NCBI RefSeq assembly: GCF_000002235.5
Contig: NW_022145536.1
Coordinates: 1 to 64,000, forward strand
Direction of reading: 5' to 3'
Length of the DNA stretch: 64,000 nucleotides
Source of the DNA: Strongylocentrotus purpuratus
Taxonomy: Eukaryota; Echinodermata; Echinoidea; Camarodonta; Strongylocentrotidae
Shown here: piece after piece, positions 12,331 through 24,000 of the stretch
Layout of the letters: every line of letters begins with the position of its first letter
How positions within the stretch are numbered: the first letter of the stretch is position 1
Notes under the pieces: model-generated
The model's database searches: none
Seen by the model: only the letters and a program-made list of their open reading frames with translations
Told to the model about the DNA's origin: nothing
Translations under genes and position numbers: made by a program

Positions 12331-13153
12331 TCTTCGTAATCGTTCTTGTATGCCCACGGTTAAAGCTCTATGTGATCAATTCTAACCTAAATAAAGTCAT
12401 TCAGAAAATTCCATTGGTTTGTAGGCGTTAATCTGGTTCATTTAAAACAAAATGGGAGCTCTAAAACAGTTTATTATATTCAGTGATAGTATTCAATGAT
12501 ATGCATAGGACAGAAATATATATTTTAGCTTCGAATATTTAAATATCCTTTACCTCCAAGAACAAGCTGTTCCATGCTTTAACAGCATATGCCCATTTCA
12601 AAACACCTTGGTAAATACATAAGTGGCTCGCAAAAGTATACAAATAACAATCATTCTCATAAATTCCATGCACATGGTGATAAGTATGAAAAAACAAAGT
12701 TCGAAGTCCAAAGACTTCCTTTGCATGTGGCCATTAGAACCACGGTTATAATATTTATACAATATGAACACTGTGGAAACGTTATTGTGTGTCCGGAGTG
12801 TATTTGACGGGGGTAACAGTCGGCTCATCGACATGAAAAATCCATCGCTTTGAAATCTGTTTTTGGAAGAAAAAAAGTAGTCGGAACGTGTGTCAAGCTA
12901 GTTTGACTGAGAACAATGGTTCATTCGCTATTGACGTGGTAGTATATTGTAGTATGATGTAGCGCGGGAAACAGAGTGTAAATAGAATTGAGTCATCTAT
13001 CAGTACATGTAGGGATCAAAGTTCACCTAAACTTTACAGGGTATCTCTAAAAAAAAAAGGGGGCAATGATATTTTGATTGGCGATAATATGTTATTTTTG
13101 TGATGTAACCAAATTTAGACCGAAGTGCCTCGATACGAATTATTTCATTAACC
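10820..13153. other. Non-coding stretch with C-rich low complexity
   Basis: A minus-strand open frame at 10971-11180 (69 aa) is not recognised and has no support. A polypyrimidine tract (12148-12195) and a pure C run (about 12295-12327) lie here. I see no gene, RNA gene or intact element. Confidence 0.5.
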
Positions 13154-13273
13154 TGGGCCCCGTCTTACAAAGAGTTGATATCAATCGCGACTTATTTGCG
13201 ATTGATATCAATCGCAACTATTAGACTTACGATTGATTTCGATCAATCGCAAGTCTTTGTAAGACGGGGCCCA
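13154..13273. mobile_element. Small palindromic MITE, TGGGCCCCGTCTTACAAAG ends
   Basis: The left end tgggccccgtcttacaaag is matched exactly by the right end ctttgtaagacggggccca. Between them lie mirrored copies of gattgatatcaatcgc. It is about 120 bases long and nearly all hairpin. Confidence 0.85.
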
Positions 13274-14089
13274 GTAATGAATTTTAATATACAGAATGCA
13301 TATTGCATATATAACGTGTTGTTAGGTGGGGCAGGCCATAATGGATGACCTACCTAGCAACAAATGATGTATGAAATGTGTATTCTGACTTTTGAGATAC
13401 ATTTATTCGTAACAGGTGAATTAAGTTATTCGTATTAAGGCGCTTCACAAAGGCATATGCATAAAATTGGGCAAATTACGAAAATTGCCTAATTAAAAGT
13501 ACTCAATCGTCCTGAATGAAACTGCATTGCACTGTTAGTTATAGTGTTTGAGTAAATTTCATTAGAAATTTTACTAATATTACAAAGTAATGCTTTTTTT
13601 TAGTAAAACGTAGCATTTTTCAATTGTCACATTGATTGCACGTTCAAGAGATCGATGCATAGCTGTTGCTCCCTCATTGTATGACAAACCTTTCCATTGA
13701 AGTCTTTTTGACTCGCAATTTTTTGATGAAATCACCACTTACCCATTTTAGATTGATATTACATTCATAAAAATGTTCTGAATATGTTGCATTGAAGTGC
13801 GAGAAGAAAAATGAAATAATTAAGGATGCTCTTACTGTAAATTATGATTTACTTACTTCGCGAACTTATATATATATTTCCATCTTGATGACATTATAAA
13901 ATACCGTAGGAAACGGCCAAAAAATCCTGTAAGAAAAAGAACTGTTTGACTTTTTAAACGCTTAGAATATCAATTTGAATTCGAGCAACAAAAACACCAA
14001 ACATTATTTTTTTTTTTTTTTGAAAGAGCCACCCTGCCTCTATAAAAAAAATAGTGTCCTATAATTTTGTCTAGTGATAGTAATATTTA

Positions 14090-15372
14090 TATAGGGTTTC
14101 CCGGCCAAATTCGCGAGTTTGTCATTCAAATTAATTTGTCTTGCGTTCAAATTCGACGGTTTTAGTGCAGTCAGGTATATCTCGGGTTTATATTCCCTTT
14201 TCTAGTTTTCAAATTTATGGAATTTTCGTTAGAATCTACGTATGTTTCATTCAAATTAATGAACAATGTGCTTCTTTCGCTATTTGGTCATTCGATTTGG
14301 CGCAACACGATTTTCTGACAACGCGACGGTGTACTTTAAGCATTCTAATTCATTTGTAGCATTCAAATTAGCACTTTGTGCACTTAAATTGATGGTCACT
14401 ATACATTTCTCGTTTATTACACACTTTTTATAGCTTATTCTTTTTCTTTCAAGATTGTTTTTTCATGTGTATGTCATCATATTTCATTTTCTTGCATTTA
14501 TACACTTATACTTATTAGATTTATCTGATTGTTAAGAAGAAAAAAAACGACTTGCATCTACGGACCTGATGGTCTCAGTATATTTATAAATGTTCATGTA
14601 AGGAAGTTGTTTGTCTGATGTTTCATCATAAATTTTATCATAATTTCATCATAATTTCATTATGGAAGAAGGGTACAATATTGTGACTGGGGTAGGGACT
14701 AGAGTCAACAATTTGAACATGATTCATTATTTAGCCATGTCTTTAGCCATCGATCTGCTGGTGGGCAAGTAAACTATGAAACTCTTTAAGAAAAACAGAG
14801 GGGTGTGCTGGGTATAAGAGTCGATGTGAATTACTTTTGTCAAATTCCGAGTCTGTAGTAAAAAGGGGCGATTGAGGGTACCCCCACCTTTCCCGGGTAT
14901 ATGAACATGTCCGTGCAGAAATGCCATATCCCATGATTCCGCCCCTTCTTTACTTTATGTCTGACTACACCCATCTGCATTGTCCTTAAAATAAATAAAT
15001 GGAATAACAGCTTAGACCCCAATGGTAAATCATGCATTTTAACTGCATTATTTAAAAACTGTAAAAGTTTGTTAAAATTCTTCCTCCTAACATTCCTAAC
15101 TTAAATAAAAAATATTACGAATACGAATGACAGGTGTTAATTTGAATGATACAAATTACGCTTCGACAAGTGAATACTAATTTGAAAGTTAGTTGAGCAG
15201 TTTCTAAATTGAATGACAGATCTATGAAACCCTTCGACCAAAATCCTAAATTAAATACAAAAACTAGAAAATTGAATGATAATTGGCATGGCAAAGCCGA
15301 TCTGCGCTAACTTAAATGCAAAGTAAATGAATTCGAATGACAAATACGCGAATTTGGCCGGGAAATGCTATA
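14090..15372. mobile_element. 1.3-kb foldback element, CCCGGCCAAATTCGCG ends
   Basis: The left end reads gtttcccggccaaattcgcg and the right end mirrors it (cgcgaatttggccgggaaat). The attcaaatta / taatttgaat motif recurs many times in the outer 250 bases of each arm and may be a binding-site array. No transposase is visible. Short frames at 14727-15037 overlap one another and look spurious. Confidence 0.7.
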
Positions 15373-15772
15373 TTAACACCCAATATGTAACAAGAAGTAA
15401 AGTCAATTTGAACTTTGACACAAAGTGAAAAGAAATGGTGTTGTTATCAACTCAAACAAAGGGAAATGCTTACTTCAAGCAGAATATATAATATTCTCTT
15501 CGTTATGATGATTACAATCTTGACTACATTCTCATCTCTTGTTTGAGGTAACCCTTCTCAAAATGAATAAAGTTTAATTGGGATGTTATCTTTTTTATGA
15601 AAGTGTACTGTAGATTTATGATATACTTATCATCAAAGTGTTCTTGCTTGCATTTGGGTTTCGTAACCGAAACCGGTATTCGATTTAAACACCGTATGCT
15701 CTTTACACATTTTAAAGGCGCAGCGGGAGAACTTACATATCATGAGACAATAAATTAATAGGCTGTTTAAAT

Positions 15773-15870
15773 TATAGGATTTCCTGGCCAAATTCGCGAG
15801 TTTGTCATTCAAATTAATTTGTCTTGCGTTCAAATTCGACGGTTTTAGTTTTTGGCCGCGAAATCCTATA
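15773..15870. mobile_element. 98-bp deletion derivative of the 14090-15372 element
   Basis: It has the same first 65 bases as the element at 14090, joined directly to a short mirror end (tttggccgcgaaatcctata). The outer palindrome taggatttc / gaaatccta is intact. Confidence 0.75.
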
Positions 15871-15944
15871 ATAAACAAATTATCGTATGGATTGAAACAA
15901 GATACTGTGAAAGCCATGCTACATTGAGTCATTTTAAACAATGA

Positions 15945-16186
15945 AGCACCAAATCATGAGGCAAAAATTAATTTTTTAACGGATTTAAAACCAAAGAAGC
16001 ACATGCATATGGCCTGGAGACCCTGGTGTCACTCACCCGTGATAGAAATATTAAGAACAGGGTATCATTTGACAGCAAGATAAGATACTCTCTATCATGA
16101 AATACATTTCAAAGTCATATTGGTTATGATTTTTTAGTAAGGAGCTACCAAAGTTGAGTATATTTGTTTTTTGGGTACGCACTGTA
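15945..16186 (-). mobile_element. Mariner-type element fragment, ACAGTGCGTACCC end
   Basis: On the minus strand it starts acagtgcgtacccaaaaaac and contains aactttggtagctcc, gtcaaatgatacc and gtgcttctttggt. The same series in the same order occurs on the plus strand at 60281-60530, so this is an interspersed family. The terminal ACAGTGCGT resembles Tc1/mariner ends. Confidence 0.6.
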
Positions 16187-16189
16187 TTG

Positions 16190-17830
16190 TGCATGTTTTT
16201 TTCAATGCTTATACTTGTGTCGGGAAAAAAAGTAAATAAAAAATGAAAATTAAACAATACAGTCTTTCGTCTTGTGTGTGCATGGCTGTTCGTCAACGAA
16301 ACAGAGTTAAGTCTTTTGTCAACTCTGTTTGTTGCTACGGCAGGTAGCCAGTGAAAACGAACTCGTTTGATCAAATTATGGAAATGCAAGCCTTACTTTA
16401 AACAAACAGAACTTTGTTATTCCTGGGTCATTTTTCCGGATTGAGGTGTCATGTTAATGGGCAGAATTTGAACTTACTAGAAATTTGATTTTCTTTTTAA
16501 AATTCAGATACCGCCCGCCAAATGACTTTTTTGTTTCCTCTCTTCAAATTGCTTTTAATCACTTATACGTGAGATATGAGTCACATAAGTTGCATCAAAT
16601 GAAAGAAGATGATCTAAGTTTTCCAAATATGTGTCATTTGTTAAATATAATTGTGATTAAGTTATAATAAAACATCGATAATTCTCGGTTTCCTTTTTTC
16701 TGGGACGCACTGTATAAAAAAATACATGTTGTCAAAAGCTGTTGTTCGCTTTTGCGGTTTTTTTTGTATGATCATTTTTTTGGTAAACAAGTTATGATGT
16801 AAAATTGTGGTATGAATATATACGTTCACACATTTGTTTTGCTTTTTGGTGTTTGATCATCTTTTCGTAAACAAATAATTGTTGGTTTGACGATCCACAC
16901 CTTCCGCATTCCAGTCGGCAGAACTGCAATTCGAATATGTTTTCTCTCTCACTTTTCCTCTCTCTCTCTCTCTTCGTGATCATTCTAGGTCTGTTCACAC
17001 CTGTGAAGTTTCTTTCCTTTCTTTTTGTCCTTTCCCTTTTTAATGGTATTCTCTTATGAAAGCCATCGGTGGACATACATAAACAAATTTTGTCCGTCTG
17101 ATCAGCTGATTAAATTTTGCTACTATAAGACTTGAATTAAAATGATTTGAATTTGGTTGAATTTGAATTTATTCTGCACTTTGATAATACAAACATGTAG
17201 TACAATTCCACGTTTAGCAGAACCCTGTATGAATATAAAATAACAACAAAATTCGATTTTACAAGAATAAGACACTTATCTGCATTTATCATGTATCAGT
17301 TATTTGCCAATGTCACAAATGTGTAAGGAGCACTTAAAGTCTTGATTTGATTCACAATCCATTAGGAAACCTTTAGGATTTTTTTATTTCACTTAAATGT
17401 TCAGAGTAAAATATGATACAAGCCCTTCAAATCACAATCAAAACCTTCAAAACGCATCGAGACGTATACAAGTAATGCAATTAGTATTCACTTATGTCTA
17501 TACGGAACATCGTATGATATACATGTGGAAGTAGTCTTTCCAAGAGGGGGAAACAAAAAGGTATTCATCAAGCACCTCAAACGTTTTGGCAGTAATTTTT
17601 CTAAGATACACAATGTGGGACTTTTCTCCATGTTTAAAAGATCTGCACATATTTGGGGTTAATTGTCCAAATGCTATATCCAAAGTGGTCTATTGCTTCC
17701 AAGCAGTTTCTTATCAAACGAAACATCGAAACTACATGCAGTACACATCTTCGCAACATTCGCCTTCATCAACATTTTGTTTTTTTTAGATTAAAAGTCA
17801 TGGCAAGAGCTCTCATATTCAGCTGACTAC
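16190..17830. other. Non-coding stretch upstream of gene B
   Basis: The reverse complement of a second mariner-like end (tgggacgcactgtata) lies at 16701-16716, so a related element ends there. The remainder is AT-rich with a short GA/CT tract near 16945-16975. I find no clear promoter or upstream exon of gene B, although a separate signal-peptide exon could lie here or further upstream. Confidence 0.4.
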
Positions 17831-17839
17831 TTGAGACAA

Positions 17840-18014
17840 ATGTCAAAAATATACTTGATGACCATTCTCGTTTCAGGTAACGTAAATGCTACCGATCAGG
17901 TTCCCGACAACCAAGTATGGACCCCTCCAACAGCAACATTCTTCTATGGCCAGCCAAAAGCTAACATCAGCTGCAAATTTCTCGGGACTCCATACGGTGT
18001 CTACTGGATGAAAG
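17840..18014 (+). CDS. Gene B exon 1: possible signal peptide and first half of Ig domain 1
   Basis: ATG at 17840 gives MSKIYLMTILVSGNVNA, a short signal-peptide-like start, followed by ANISCKFLGTPYGVYWMK with the first Ig cysteine and the core Trp. The exon ends at a phase-1 donor (aaag|gtattt). A competing reading is an internal exon with an acceptor at ctcgtttcag (17876), also phase 1, with the signal peptide further upstream. Both fit equally well. Confidence 0.65.
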
Positions 18015-21000
18015 GTATTTAGTAGTGTATAGAAGGGGGAACACGGGCGTAGAGAGGGGGAGCCTGTGTAATAGTTAAAATTTCAATATTGCAGTGTTAT
18101 TATCCTTTTGAAAAATGAGAAAACACTGATTTTGTTTGTAATGCATTTGATACTATATCAAAATTTCTCCTTATCCGAGTGAGGAAACTATTGTTGTTCT
18201 TTAGACAAACTAGTTATTGACCAAAAGGAATTTGTATCCTTTTATGGTCAATGACTAGTTTGTTTACTACCGAATCGATTCCCCAGTGGTCTACACCCTG
18301 CCAGTCTACTATCCGCATAGTCCAATAATCATTTTATCTAATTAATTGGTCTCATAACCATTCAGGCTAATATTCATCTGGTCGCTACCCATTTGGTCAA
18401 ATCTCCAATAAGTCTGCTACCTATTTGGTATATCACTCATTTGGTCCAAATGCCGGTCGGTCTAATTTCCAGTCAGTCTAATGCCATTTTCGTCGACGAT
18501 CCATAAGGTCTAATAACCAATTGATGATTTTTATTATTTAAAGGGACTTAATAACATTGTTCAGATGGGAGAAAAAGATGCTAAGGTATTGATTTCAATG
18601 CTTTATGTACAATTAAAGATAATCTAAACATTTGAGTGAAAACAGACCATTATTATTGATAAAAATTGGGCAAAAATTATCTGATCGATTCCTTAATTCT
18701 CCCAACTATATTATTCCAATCTAATTACATTTACATTACAATGGACTGGCTTGATATACCATTCCAGACACTTAATCGTTGAAAGATTTTTTTAAAGCCT
18801 GTTATATGTCTTTCGTTCATGGAAAAACGGTTGGAAAAATTCAAAAATGGTAGATGGAATTTACTGTAAAAGGGTATCGCGAAGTTACTCCTTCAGAGAA
18901 AACCATGAATATCTTTGTGGTTAGGGAATTTTTTCAGGATGTTTTGCATGTTAAAGGAGTAGTACAGTAAAGGAAAATAATAAATAACATTACATACACA
19001 AATTGAGCAGTGTTTTCATCAACCTTCAACAATGTTACCGAGTCACTTTAAGATTATTATACCATGTGGATAATAGAAGAAACGGCCATTAGACAAACTA
19101 GAAATTAGAACGGCTGGCAATTAGACCAAATGGCAATACAAAAAAAACGCGTAGTTAAGAATTGTGCCTCTGCCTCTGGCACAATATCCCTCAAGTGCAA
19201 TGTTTCTCATCTAACATAACCGTTGACCTGGTGAACCCAAACCTCTTTAGATTGGTCGTTTCTTATGAGGTACATGAAAGGTTAAATAAAACTGTAGTAG
19301 ATTATTTTTGAGATAATGACTGCAAATGGCAATGAACCTTTGACCTCATCTGCAAAGCTATAGAAAGAGCAGCAAATTGATATTCAAACCTCATACACTA
19401 TGGTTATATCCTCAACAATAATCTGTTCGGTCGCAACCGTACGCGACCTGGAAAAAAAAACTGATTATGAAGTTAAAGGTAAGATTTGAAAACTAAAGCC
19501 CAATATTGCATTTGAACGTTACCACGTGAATTAGAATTACCATAAATATGCACATCAGTAAATCATTCACGGTAAACCAGTCACCAGTCTAAAATTACTA
19601 TTTAGATTATACGTTTGAAAGATTGCCCCAATTGTGGACTGCTGGCTTTCCTTGCACTCAGATAACTTTGATACCACTATTTCTAGTGACGTTAGTATAA
19701 ATTAAAAGTAACTAATATCGTAATTTAAAATTTAAAAAACTACAAACTTACAAGAAGTGGACAAAAGCGACATCATTCGCAAACATAAGCATTTTATTGG
19801 ATTCAATATTTTCATCTATTGTCCTCTACTTTCAGGGAGTAGCCCGGCTACTGCAGACACGCTTCTATCTCTCACCAAAGGGGAAGTATCCGGACCAAAG
19901 TTTGACGATGGATCGCTTACTATTACTGAGGACTACTCTCTCGTCTTTAATAATGTTCAAGCTGGTGATGAAGGCAATTACATATGCAGAGTTTCAAATC
20001 ATAACGGCTATCTGTTCGACAATAACACTGATGTCATGGTCTTAGGTGAGTTAAAATTATCATTTAGTATATTTCAATTTCAAATTAGGCGCCTTCTTTG
20101 AGGATCTAAACAAATATCAGCTATAAAAGGCGAATTCCAACAACTAGTTCTTTGTAACGACATGCACGTCACAAAATAATATGTTGAACGTTTTAACGGC
20201 GATTCCCTAGCCATGTATCAAATAGGAAAAATGCAGCCCGGTAAAACAATCATATCACCACACAGTTGATTTGGGTGTTTGTTTTTTTTTATATATATTT
20301 TTAAAAATAAAAATCATGTCCAGACACATAGGCACCAGCTTTTGATGACTTTATCATTAATATTACCAATAGATTAATGTGCTTTTAATATGCATTTTGT
20401 TGTCGTTGTTGTGGCTTAGGGACAACTATGCATTTTTATCATTTTTCTATTACTCTGTATGCTGTAGAATTGTATTACCTTTATACACAGATATACAACT
20501 CTGCGGCAACTTCCAACTAAAGTAAATGTTATGTTAATATCGACAGGACTTTCAATTGCTTTGCTATCGAAGTTACTAAATGATTTGTCATACAATGTAC
20601 AAACAAACTGAATCGGTCCAAATTCTTTCAAATCTTGTACGTGTAGATCCGGCTCAAGTGAGCATTTTTACAGAACCGAGTATTACAGGATGGGCCGGGC
20701 ATTCGGTCAATCTTCAGTGTGCTTTCAGAGGCACCCCTGAACGAGTCCTCTGGAACAGAGTCCAAGGGGAAGCTGAGTCTAAGAGCGTCGAAACTGTCCT
20801 GAGATACACGTCAGGTGGAAATGAGGTGCTGGGAGACAGGAGATATAGTTGGAGCGATAACTACGGACTGATCATAAGGGATCTACGGGTCTTGGACGAA
20901 GGGAATTTTACTTGTATGGTTTCCAAGACGGGTGGAACTGAGATTCAAAACACGACAGTCTTGGCCGTGCATGGTGAGGAATATATACCATTCGTTAGCA

Positions 21001-24000
21001 AACAAAATAAAATAAAAACATAGCTCAAATTCAAAAGCCATGTGCGTCAACTTCTAAAATGTGCAATTATGTAAATGGCATTGTAATGTTGAAATGATTT
21101 TCCAAGGTAATTCAAAGAACAGTATTGACATTGCCCTTAAGTTTATTTCTTGAAAGTCTTTGCTGTTCCAGAGGACTCGTTGCGGTAATATGAAGGCGAC
21201 GATGTGTGATCGTTTTAATGGAATAACTTGAATAATTTATATCTATTCCAAATTTATCCAACCCATAGTATAGACTAGTATGGTGGTGTTTAAAACAGAT
21301 AAAACTGTGTAATTCGTTACATTTGCTTTAATGTGATATAACATAATCATGCTGATAGATTAAATTATGTTGGGATTTCATTTATATTTTCAATTCATTC
21401 TCGTGTGCGTTTTTGAACTATGTTTTCAATTATATAAATGCTCAGGTTCTTTACGCTCTCTCTAAAAAAAATGATATAACTGGATAGCGTGAAAAAATTA
21501 TATCTATGAAATGGCTTAAATAACATTAATATGTCGTATCCTTTAACCACGGTCACCTCTTTCAGACTTGGCTGAAAAGCCGCACCTCCCTATTTCGTAT
21601 GATAGTCCCAACCTGGAGCGATTTATGGTAAATGACCTGAATATTATGTATTTACAAGTTTATTTTTGATAATAAATTCCGTAACTCCTTTTAATTTTCT
21701 GTTATTTCATTCAGCTCGTGCAGAAAAGCCGTACATCCAAATCGCGCAGTGTAAGTCTCAACCCGAAATAGCTACAAATGGCACAACTCCTGAGCCTTGT
21801 CAGTACAATGTGACTGAAGATAAGGATTCCTTTGAGCTGCAATGCTCGGTCATACGAGCCAAGCCACGTGTGGATATTCTCTGGCAGGAGGAGTCGCAGA
21901 ACCTCACTGCATCGCAGATTGTCACTCAGAGGGGTGATGGTGCCTTTGACGTGACAGCAACCATAAGCAGAAGGACAAACCAATCCGATCAGTTCCATTT
22001 CAGGTGCATTGCTTCTGGTCTGGCTGTCAATGGAACCGCAGAACGCACTGTGATTGTTGAAATCATCAAACCTGTTCAAGGTAAATGTTGATTAATGACT
22101 GGATAGATCGGACTTATTGTCTCATTATAAATTGCGCATTTCACTATTTGAGAGTAGTTAGTACATATTCGCAAAATAGCATGATCTAATTTTTTTGTTT
22201 CCCAAATTCTAGCGCATTGATTGTAATTTGTTTTGTTGTGTTGTCATTTATCTTTAGGATCACTATCAGGATCCCTATCAGGTGGATACATCTTCCTTAT
22301 TCTCCTTCTTGTCGTGGTTATTTCCGCTTTTTTGATCTTCGTCGTTTGTAGAGGGTGGAAGTATCACAAAACAGGTATTTTCTTCACGCTTTCTTCGGCT
22401 ATCATGACGGAATAAGTTGTTTGTTTTTCTCCTCAAATTCAATGATTGAAATGCTCTCAAATGCTTTATTCACTAATGTATTTACATTTCATACATGTCC
22501 AAATGCCTACATACAAATACTCGAGTCGCTAAAATAATTATTTAAAATTACACCAAAGTTTTGATTCAATTTGAAATAAATAAAGAATAATTCTTTCTTG
22601 TAATCGAGTATGTAGTGTATAGTGCAGCGGTTTAGCAAGAAAATTGTGCACTTTTTGACAAAAGCATAAAAACTCTAGCATAGTTAGTTTAGACCATAAG
22701 ATTTATTTTCAGATGTGGAGGGAAGTCGGATTTGACCTCTGATGACCCTGAGAGGTCAAATCCAAAATGGCCGCCAGTCCGTATGGTCTAATGTACAAAC
22801 ACACTTAACTTTTGAACCAAATAGTCCAGAAAAAACGTTTAAGGTGTCATTTCCAACTAACTTGGGGATGCCAATTCATTTGGTAATACTTTTGAGATCG
22901 CCTGAACTCAGGGTTTTGCATTTAGGTCAAGGTCAAGGTCAAAATTGACTTAAAATAGCAAGTTTTGAATGGTTACAAATGAGATTTGTCATTTGTTCTC
23001 AATTTTCTTTAGGAATGGTTCCCCTGCATAGTCTACCACCTTAATCATTTTCAGGTAGTTTATTTCACATTTTGTTTTGACCTCTAATGACCCTGAAAGG
23101 TCAAATCCAAAATGGCCGCCAGTCCGCATGGTCTAATGTACAAACGCGGTAACTTTTGAACCAAATAGTCCAGAAAAACGTTTAAGGTGTCATTTCCAAC
23201 TAAATTGGGGATGCCAATTCATTTGGTAATACTTTTGAGATCGCCAGAGCTCAGGGTGTTGCATTTAGGTCAAGGTCAAGGTCGAAATTGACTAAAAAAT
23301 AGCAAGTTTTGAATGGTTACAAAAACTTTTTCCCATTTATTTGTCATTTGTTCTCAAATCTATTAAGGAATGGTTCCCCTGCAGAGTCCTCCACCTTAAC
23401 CCTTTTCAGTTAGTTTATTTCACAGTTTGATGTGACCTCCGATGACCATGAGAGGTTTTTAAGAACTGAGAACTTTTGAACCAAATAGTCTAGAAAAACG
23501 TTTAAGCTAGGTGTCATTTCCAACTAACTTGGGAATGCCAATTCATTACGCAATACTTTGAGAGCGCCAGAACTCAGGGATTTGCAATAAGGTCAAGTTC
23601 AAGGTTATATTAGGCTAACAAAAGTGTTGTTTTCTTTTTTTAAATAAACTTTGCCTCTATTTTGACACTTAAGGGGTCATTATTTAAAAAAATAAAATAA
23701 AAAACCCGTGTACCACCACTTTGACTATCCAGGGCCATATTTTATAGAGCTGCTTATCGGCTGGTTCTGTGCTTACGTATGAGTTTCTACTTCATAGCAC
23801 TGCTAACCGTAAGCACACGAAAATGCATTAACCTAACGCTGCTTACTGGACGAAAATTAATTTTGTAACAATGCAAATCCATTGTGAACGTACAAGGTGG
23901 ACGCCTTGTTTTCTTGCTAACCAAATTTGTCTGCTACAGTTATAGCACGAAAATTTGATTACCGGTAAGCAGCTTTAAGAAATTGGGCCCAGAAGACCAA

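Noticed and set aside
21711-22079. 122-codon minus-strand frame
   Set aside because: It is the antisense shadow of Ig exon 4 of gene B.
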